Positions 57,862 to 64,000 of a stretch of 64,000 nucleotides of DNA are shown in pieces. A program made the position numbers and the translations under genes. The stretch spans positions 2,046,001 to 2,110,000 of the forward strand of contig OY756150.1 in NCBI GenBank assembly GCA_963576785.1, given 5' to 3'. The notes below the pieces were generated by a model. The model was given only the letters and a program-made list of their open reading frames with translations, was not told the DNA's origin and did no database searches. Position 1 is the first letter of the stretch. Each line of letters begins with the position of its first letter. The DNA comes from Chlorophyllum brunneum (lineage: Eukaryota; Basidiomycota; Agaricomycetes; Agaricales; Agaricaceae).

Positions 57862-58290
57862 TCAGCATAGTTTCTTCGGTTTGGCCCAAACCAAAAAGGA
57901 TAAATGTACTCTGAACGACGAGGGACTGACTGAACGTGGAAGGACAATCTTGCGAGGTCTCCGGGGTATGGGTTCAGTAGGGACAGTAGTCTCTTGAATC
58001 ATAATATTATCGTTTTCGCCATAGTGGAAAGGAATTAGGTCTGAGATATCTTTCACTTCTTCGATGAACGCCAAACAGGGAAGGCGAGCCAAGCTCAGGG
58101 GTAACTCCGAGCCGTGACAAAATCCAAGCAAGATGTGGTAAGCCCTCCACCCACAATGCAGGTCGGTAAAGCTAACGATTTCGGGGCATTGAATTCGGTA
58201 ATGACCTTGATTGCAAGCCAGACAAAGCGGACGATGTCTTGAAGTCCTTGCAAGGCCGGAGCGAGCCTGTACATTTAGTGAGGAATTGAA
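57862..58290 (-). CDS. Uncharacterised minus-strand frame
   Basis: A frame reading YHILLGFCHGSELPLSLARL and then EEVKDISDLIPFHYGEND and ending AKPKKLC has protein-like composition over about 120 residues. No start codon or family can be assigned. It may be the last exon of a gene with an upstream exon near 58300-58480, or a relic. Confidence 0.28.
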   Translation of the reverse strand, partial: FNSSLNVQARSGLARTSRHRPLCLACNQGHYRIQCPEIVSFTDLHCGWRAYHILLGFCHGSELPLSLARLPCLAFIEEVKDISDLIPFHYGENDNIMIQETTVPTEPIPRRPRKIVLPRSVSPSSFRVHLSFLVWAKPKKLC

Positions 58291-58482
58291 TGCTTGCCGA
58301 GTAAATCAGAAACGAACCCAAGGTTCGCTTCAGCGTAGCTGAAGATACCTCGATGTTCCAAACCGCCAAGGAGACTTGAGCAAGGACCTGTCGTGTTGGT
58401 CCTCGGGGGCAAGCATTAGAGGAGTATACTTGATGAGGCCCTTGCACACTGCATCCCCCTCTAAAACTCCGCCTCTTCCTCG

Positions 58483-60016
58483 TCATTTATTGGCCTCCCC
58501 TCCACGTTCATCACCAGCTCCAGTGGCATCTTGATCATACTCCTCGCCATGCACCTTCATCTTCTTCGTGGCCCTGTTTGGCTTCCTCTTCACCTTCGGC
58601 TTGGCCCACCTAAGCGCACTCGGGACAGGAACGATACCAGACTGTTCGCCTACGGCTTCAAGTACCTCTGGTCCCTCCTTTCCCATGACCTCAGTTTCCT
58701 CACTCTCGACGTCGTCTTGCCCTATTACTTCCGCCGCTTGAGTATAGGACGGAAGTTGGGCTTCTTCGTCGTCATTCCCAAGAAAAGTTGCGGGGAGTGG
58801 CTGATCATCACCGAAGACCATGGTGAACAAGTCCATGATGTTGTCCCAGTCATTAGCCTCTTGAGGCTTTCCTGTGGTTTGTGATGGAGAAGTAGCAAAA
58901 AGATGGGAGTCGTTGGTCATCTTAAAGAGTTCTTGGATGAAGTTGGGCCTTGTTTCGTGATTGGTGATGACTTTTTCAGGGCTGGTAGGTTCGAAATCCA
59001 GGTTGAGAAAGCCAGCGGGGCGGGGAATCTCCTCCTCCGCTTCGAAATCATCGAAGACGAATTCGCCCACCGCAAAGTAATCTTGGCCACCGCTGAGGAT
59101 TAGGGCGTCATCGTCGATACCGACATCCCTCATTTCAGCTAGTAAACTCTTGCCGATACCCGCCATCTCTGTCTCTGATACCAACGTGTCCGCGTAGGTC
59201 TCATAGGACATAACTTTAGAGTCGTCGCACGTATCAAATGAAGAAAATAGATGAGGGGCAACGGGAGAGGACTGGGCCAAAGGGGCCCATACTGAGGCGC
59301 ATTATGATCAAGTAGCCAGTACGAGAAATTGAAAGGGCTTACATTCTGCAATGTCACCTCGTGTAAAAACCCTCGACTGTTGCTTCTTCCCTCCGACAAC
59401 GACCCTCGCCCGTCCTTCCTTCCTCCTCAAAATCATCAAATACCGGATGTAGCCTATAATAATTGCGTCGCAGTTAGCCATCATGACTTGCGCAACCAAG
59501 TAGAGTGGATGTCTTACCCTTCCAGGCTGCCTTCTTATCTTTCACCTCCTTCACGTTCATCCTCTTTCTGTGGACCCTTTGAGAGACGTTCGCTCTCACC
59601 TGCCTTGATACCTCGCCGGCACCAGTCGACGACAGCGACTGAACGCGTATGCGCTTAGTCGGCCGTGGACCAGGCAGAGTCTTGATGGCATCATCAAGTG
59701 CGATGTGGGTTTGAGATAAAGGGAACTGGGGCCTGAGAGGATACCACTTGTCCCTTGCTGCGGTCCCAAGGGAGGGCACCCGCCGAGTACGAAGGCCCAG
59801 ACCGCGGCCGAGACTACAATGGCAGCCCACTGTACCACAGAGACAGGCAATTCCAAGTCCTATCCATGGACCCGGAAGCGGAATTGGCGGAGGAAGTGGG
59901 GCGGAAAGAGGGAGAAGGAGGAGGCCGGGTGAAGGGGAAAATCCTGAAGGGTCTCCGTCGTCGGCCAGAACGGTGCCACGGCCCCCGGTACCTCTTGGAA
60001 CTTTAACGCGAACCAT
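58483..60016 (-). CDS. Hypothetical protein with basic N-terminus and acidic centre
   Basis: Three exons (59518-60016, 59358-59425, 58483-59271) join in frame to 451 residues from MVRVKVPRGTGGRGT to GDERGGEANK. The first 170 residues are rich in Pro, Gly and Arg with a basic cluster QRVHRKRMNVKEVKDKKAAW. The centre is acidic (VFDDFEAEEEIPRP) and contains DNIMDLFTMVFGD, similar to the repeat motif of the 27.4-28.8 kb protein. The C-terminus has a nuclear-localisation-like KPKVKRKPNRATKKMK. Composition suggests a nuclear protein. No domain is recognised. Confidence 0.6.
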
Positions 60017-60737
60017 GATAATATAGAACGTAGATGTTGTGTGCAAAGTATTATTTCGATGAGGGCTGCTCCTCTGGAAGGACTACTTATGAGGTTGGTC
60101 AGTCACCCTTTCCCTGTTGGCTGACCGTTGGCCTTCGGGCTGTTTTCGACCGATCCATGTTTTTGAGTCGAAGTTCTTTCGCGTTTGGGTGTGGAAGTGT
60201 TTTGGTGAAGGTGGTATGGCTGACCGTGGAGGAACAAACGAGGAAGGAACACGAGTGATCCGTTCTAAAAATACACTCCTCGATCATCCGAGCTTTCACA
60301 CACACTGAGCAGGTACTCCTTCCAGTCTGTTGCCATTCTGATGAGCGTCGGTACCGCTCTCAATACGACACAGCAGTTTTGTAAAGAACGTGCCTGGTTC
60401 AACGCTCGGATCTCAGAACTGGCACGAACATACTATTCGGTGGATTATCATTGAGCCTTACCGAGTCGAAATTAAAGGCATTTCGCGCGGCTGACTGTCT
60501 AGAATCTCGTTCTATACTCTGCACCGCTCCCCATCTACCGCTAGCTGGGCCCACTACGTCGGACTACAGCACGATGTCAGCCATCGTTACCCGAACCTAT
60601 AACGCAGGCGTCGGACATGTTCATAATCCCTCCTCTCTCATATGTCCTCTCTCCTTCCCCTCCTCAAGTCGTACCTAACATCCTTTTGCGCCATCTTCTC
60701 TCACATTCTGTTCGTTTTCCAAGGTCTTCGGACAACA
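60017..60737. other. Divergent intergenic region
   Basis: The stretch between the divergent genes starting at 60016 and 60738. It probably contains both promoters. No motif was assigned. An alternative upstream start for the right-hand gene exists at 60642. Confidence 0.4.
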
Positions 60738-61985
60738 ATGCCCACCCCAGATATGCCCATCGTGATTGATCTCGAAATTGGGGTCGAGACTATAGTTGAT
60801 GTTATCTCAGGTTTGGTCGATCCATTGATCACTGTGTTTTGGCTCACTTGGGGCACGTTACAGTCGCTCCTGCTCATTGTTTTGCCTCTACTTGTGAACA
60901 GTGGGTGGGAGCGGATGGTTCTGACCAACCGCTCAACACGCCTGAATTACCTCAGTCACCGGAACCCCCTTCGTCTACCGAAGACGGCTCTTCACGAGAA
61001 TACCTTTCCGATTCCTCTAATACCTCTGTCGGCCATGTATCAACGGATCACGCCGCTGATGTTGTAGGAGCCACCGAACACGACCCTGTGGAGATTTGTA
61101 AAGAAGCAATCCTTCAGACAATACTTTCGGCCTTTAGAGAGGCGGAAGAACCGTTTGTAGAGGCATATGAAGAAGGAGATGCCAGTTCCAAGTGGGAGCG
61201 GGAGAAACTACTTTGCCGTGTTTGGGAAGAGCTTGATCGTAGGAGAAACAGGCAAAATAGGACGGCGCAGCGTGTTCTATCCTCATCCAACATTGTTGAT
61301 AAGGCGGACGAAGTAATCCACCCCAGTAAGTTCTCACCACCTCGAGACCGATCCTCGACTAGTATCAGCTCAACTCCTGGCAGCCGGCTTTGATACAAAA
61401 ACCACCGAGGCCGTTGATGATCAGATTAGCGTGTCCGACTACTTAGAACATGAGGATTGTTTCCAGGCCCCGCCGGTCATCAGTCAGTATCTTAGGTGCT
61501 GACCCACCGTGATTTGATACTCACCCCGCCTACAACCAGTTGTTGAGAGCCCCAGCCTCCGAAATGGTGAAATTTCATCGTCGCCCCCACCAATCTATAA
61601 CCCCATGTTCTTGTCCCCGGAAATACCTTTCCAACAGTTCTTGGGGACGATACAAGATTATTGGGACGAAATTCCGCTGTCGGCTGTCCCCATTATTTCC
61701 CCAAATCAACACAATGGTCCCTGGCGTACACAGTTAGCTTCCGATGAAAACGGGACCGATTGGAAGACCGTCTTTGGCGTGGTCAACACGTTTCGTGCAG
61801 GTGTCTCCTATTGCAAAAGTCAAGAATCTTACTGCCTCTACGCGACGTCCGCTAGTCATAAAGGTCGAGTATCGTCAAGCGAGCTTGTACGCATTCTCAA
61901 TGCTTTCACGAACTCGAGCGACGGTTTTGAAGATGACGCCCGCTATTCGTCCTCCTCCCGAGATTATCTTGATTATGTCATGTGA
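60738..61985 (+). CDS. Uncharacterised acidic protein
   Basis: Four exons (60738-60833, 60902-61325, 61384-61482, 61540-61985) give 354 residues in frame from MPTPDMPIVIDLEIG to SSRDYLDYVM. After a short hydrophobic-acidic start comes a Pro/Ser/Glu-rich linker (NTPELPQSPEPPSSTEDG), then a helical segment EICKEAILQTILSAFREAEE with WEREKLLCRVWEELDRRRN. A C-terminal part follows with FQQFLGTIQDYWDEIPLSAV. Splice phases are consistent throughout. No family is recognised. If the ATG at 60642 is used, a hydrophobic SFCAIFSHILFVF segment would be added. Confidence 0.58.
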
Positions 61986-62756
61986 ACTGGTCAGATTTTA
62001 TTGTGCCCAGCTTTATTCTTTGCTTCCGTGTCACCACTTCCCTTATATGTTTCGATTTCCCTCTGGCCTTCCTGGTTGTATTACGACTTTTACGGATTGT
62101 AGCATTCTGTGTTCTATTCAGGACGACGAAACAAACCATTGTCCGAGTTCCCGGAATTTGTCATGATCCTGACTACCAGGAAAGTACCTATTCTTGGCCT
62201 CACTAAAACTGTACGAGCAACAAGGTGAGGTGGTCTGTAAGGAACACGTCGTATTTCGTTCTCGCGGACTCGATCAAACTTTCAAGCCCATCCGCGATTC
62301 GGCATCCGACTGCCTGGGAGGGAACTACTATATGTCATCAGTTGACCCATGACAGCTTGTTTCAAAGTGAGAATGTTCACATCAAAATGACGTGAGTGGA
62401 CATCCATTTCGAATTTGACCACTCTGGAATCTTCCTTCTTGTTCTACTGCCTCTTCTACCCCGGAGTCATTCATCTTTCCAGTCAATTGGGTTGTGGAGT
62501 TCATTTTCGTGCGGATACTCTTGGGAACCCATTCCGTCGCCTGAAACAATACAACTCACTCCCTGTTGTTCGTTACCAAGTCGTCCATGATATCAAGATG
62601 CGGTACCACATGGATACAGAACACAGTGGGTTTGAAGCAACCATCATCATGCAAGCACATATCTGCCAAACCCCTCACATTAACGGGATATAAGGTCCAC
62701 AGGATGGAACCATGGAAAAGCTTAGATGGGTCGCTTGATGCACCCCTTGCTTGCCT
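61986..62756. other. Intergenic or unrecognised 5' exons of the next gene
   Basis: Short hydrophobic frames exist (for example SLICFDFPLAFLVVLRLL near 62040) that could be a signal-peptide exon of the membrane protein starting at 62757, but no splice chain was established. Confidence 0.3.
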
Positions 62757-64000
62757 ATGTCTGCCAACTTACCTCCACTCGTTTCTCTTCACAATTCTGG
62801 AATCCCAACTTCTAAACCCCCAATTGTCATTGTCAGACCAAACGATAAAAACATCCAATATTCCGTTCCACTGAACCAAACGGGAGAGCTTCCATTCAAT
62901 AAGCAGGACACGGAAGAGCTGGCGGATAGGCAGTTGTTCACCATTCAAGAAAGCACAAATATAGTATACACTTTCAACGGTGCGTCTGTTTTAATTTTGC
63001 TGACATATACCCTCATACTTACGCTCATGTAGGCACCGGAGTTGCCGTTGTTGGGGTGACCCATGACTCATTCCCGCCAGTACCGTCTGATTTTACGCCA
63101 AGCTGGAAGTGTTTGGTGGACGACCGACCCATCGATCAGCCGAATACGCCTTTGTATTTCCCTTCGTCCTCTGACCAACCCGACATCCCAGATGATGGCA
63201 AGAAACGGATGTGCCAAGTGAAGAACCTCTCCTCCGATAAAGAACACAAACTCGAGATTAGACTCGGAATTTCCAAGCTCCCCGCTTTCTTTCATAGCAT
63301 TCGGTACCGGCCTCTGCAAAGCAACAACTCTTTGAATTTGAACAATAGTTTTCTGAGGATTGATTCTGGGGATCAATCCAGGATACATTACGACCAGCAC
63401 AGCTGGGAGGTCAGCAAGTATGGCACTCTGCAACCTACTAAGCCTAACCGGGGTGGCTACCTAAACATCACATTTGAAGGTAGGTTTCATACTGGACTTT
63501 AATTATCGTCCACCTGAGCGTTTATCTAGGTGACAGTCTGCAGTGGTTCGGGTACCTTGGCGGTCACCACAACAACGTCCACTTGGAAGGGGGACAGTTA
63601 GACGACCAGCCAATTATGCTGGACGTTACGAATCACCACCATAAACCATTATTCACTGTCAAGGTACTTGACAATAACACACGCTCCTCCCACACCCTTG
63701 CTGTTCCAGCGCGTCAGTATGACGTGGAGCTTGACCATGCCCTGGTAACGATCGGCCATCCACCGACGCTCGCGCTAGCGAGTGGGAACAATGTGATTTC
63801 ACCTCAACAAAGCATGCTACCTACTAGTGGGTCAAAGACGCCGGTGGGCCCGATCGCCGGAGGGGTCGCTGGGTTTCTGCTCTTGGTCCTGGTGATACTC
63901 CTTAGTATCTGGTACACTCGAAGACGACGTCAACGCAATACTTGGAAGGATTCGGCTTACCCCTCTCTAATCACCCATCCCGCTTCCAGAGTATCTTCTC
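62757..64000 (+). CDS. Single-pass membrane protein with large extracellular region, partial
   Basis: Exons 62757-62979, 63033-63479 and 63530 to beyond the window edge. The sequence before the membrane helix has two similar halves. The first contains NIVYTFNGTGVAVVGVTHD with WKCLVDD; the second contains GGYLNITFEGDSLQWFGYLGG. Both are typical of an agaricomycete family of cell-surface proteins with beta-sandwich-like repeats. A helix GPIAGGVAGFLLLVLVILLSIWY is followed by RRRRQR, giving an outside-to-inside orientation. Many N-x-S/T sites precede the helix. Ligand and role are unknown. No signal peptide is present in the first recognised exon, so an upstream exon is likely. The cytosolic tail is cut off by the window. 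Confidence 0.78.

Noticed and set aside
1..64000. CRISPR arrays, tRNA or rRNA genes, DNA transposon ends
   Set aside because: No regularly spaced repeats, no cloverleaf with a convincing T-loop, no rRNA-like stretch and no terminal inverted repeats with a transposase were seen.

Overview
The window is a nuclear stretch of a filamentous basidiomycete, most likely an agaricomycete. Genes are split by many short introns (about 50-70 nt, GT..AG), and several families are typical of that group: DUF6533-like membrane proteins, a SET protein starting MKRGFLN, a single-pass surface protein, and a chromodomain Ty3/gypsy retrotransposon. The species cannot be named from the sequence alone. All exon models were assembled by eye from reading frames, splice sites and family motifs, and no search was run.

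Left part (1-18 kb), mostly unique genes: an edge-truncated kinase-like (APH) fragment; a DUF6533-like membrane gene (2469-3740, +); two tandem paralogous coiled-coil genes (3766-5199 and 5346-6781, -); a hotdog-fold thioesterase (7382-8199, -); a 13-exon delta-12 fatty acid desaturase with 8- and 14-nt microexons (9539-11552, -); a Ser/Thr/Pro-rich protein (14439-15995, -); and a mitochondrial adrenodoxin-type ferredoxin (16839-17871, -).

Middle (18-36.8 kb), an accessory region: three DUF6533-like genes in tandem on the minus strand (18.3-24.1 kb), a decayed fourth, an acidic repeat protein (27.4-28.8 kb), a multi-pass membrane gene (29885-31128, -), an internally deleted AP-1 mu pseudogene (32.8-33.4 kb), duplicated debris, and another intact DUF6533-like gene (35474-36818, +).

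36.9-43.3 kb is ordinary again: a SET-domain protein (-), a TIGR04076-like small protein (+) and a secreted amidase (+, 10 exons, 560 aa).

43.7-58 kb is a mosaic of old duplications: fragments of the 27-28 kb gene, a nearly full-length AP-1 mu pseudogene (44.7-46.2 kb, -), and a second copy of the 30-31 kb membrane gene. A complete chromodomain Ty3/gypsy element (47400-53887, 300-bp LTRs, CCATT target duplication) sits 13 bp upstream of that gene's ATG. The element appears to prime itself from its own RNA 5' end, carries a third ORF after pol, and has one in-frame stop in pol.

The right end (58.5-64 kb) holds a hypothetical basic/acidic protein (-), an uncharacterised acidic protein (+), and a single-pass membrane protein cut by the window edge (+).

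No rRNA, tRNA, CRISPR array or DNA transposon was recognised.
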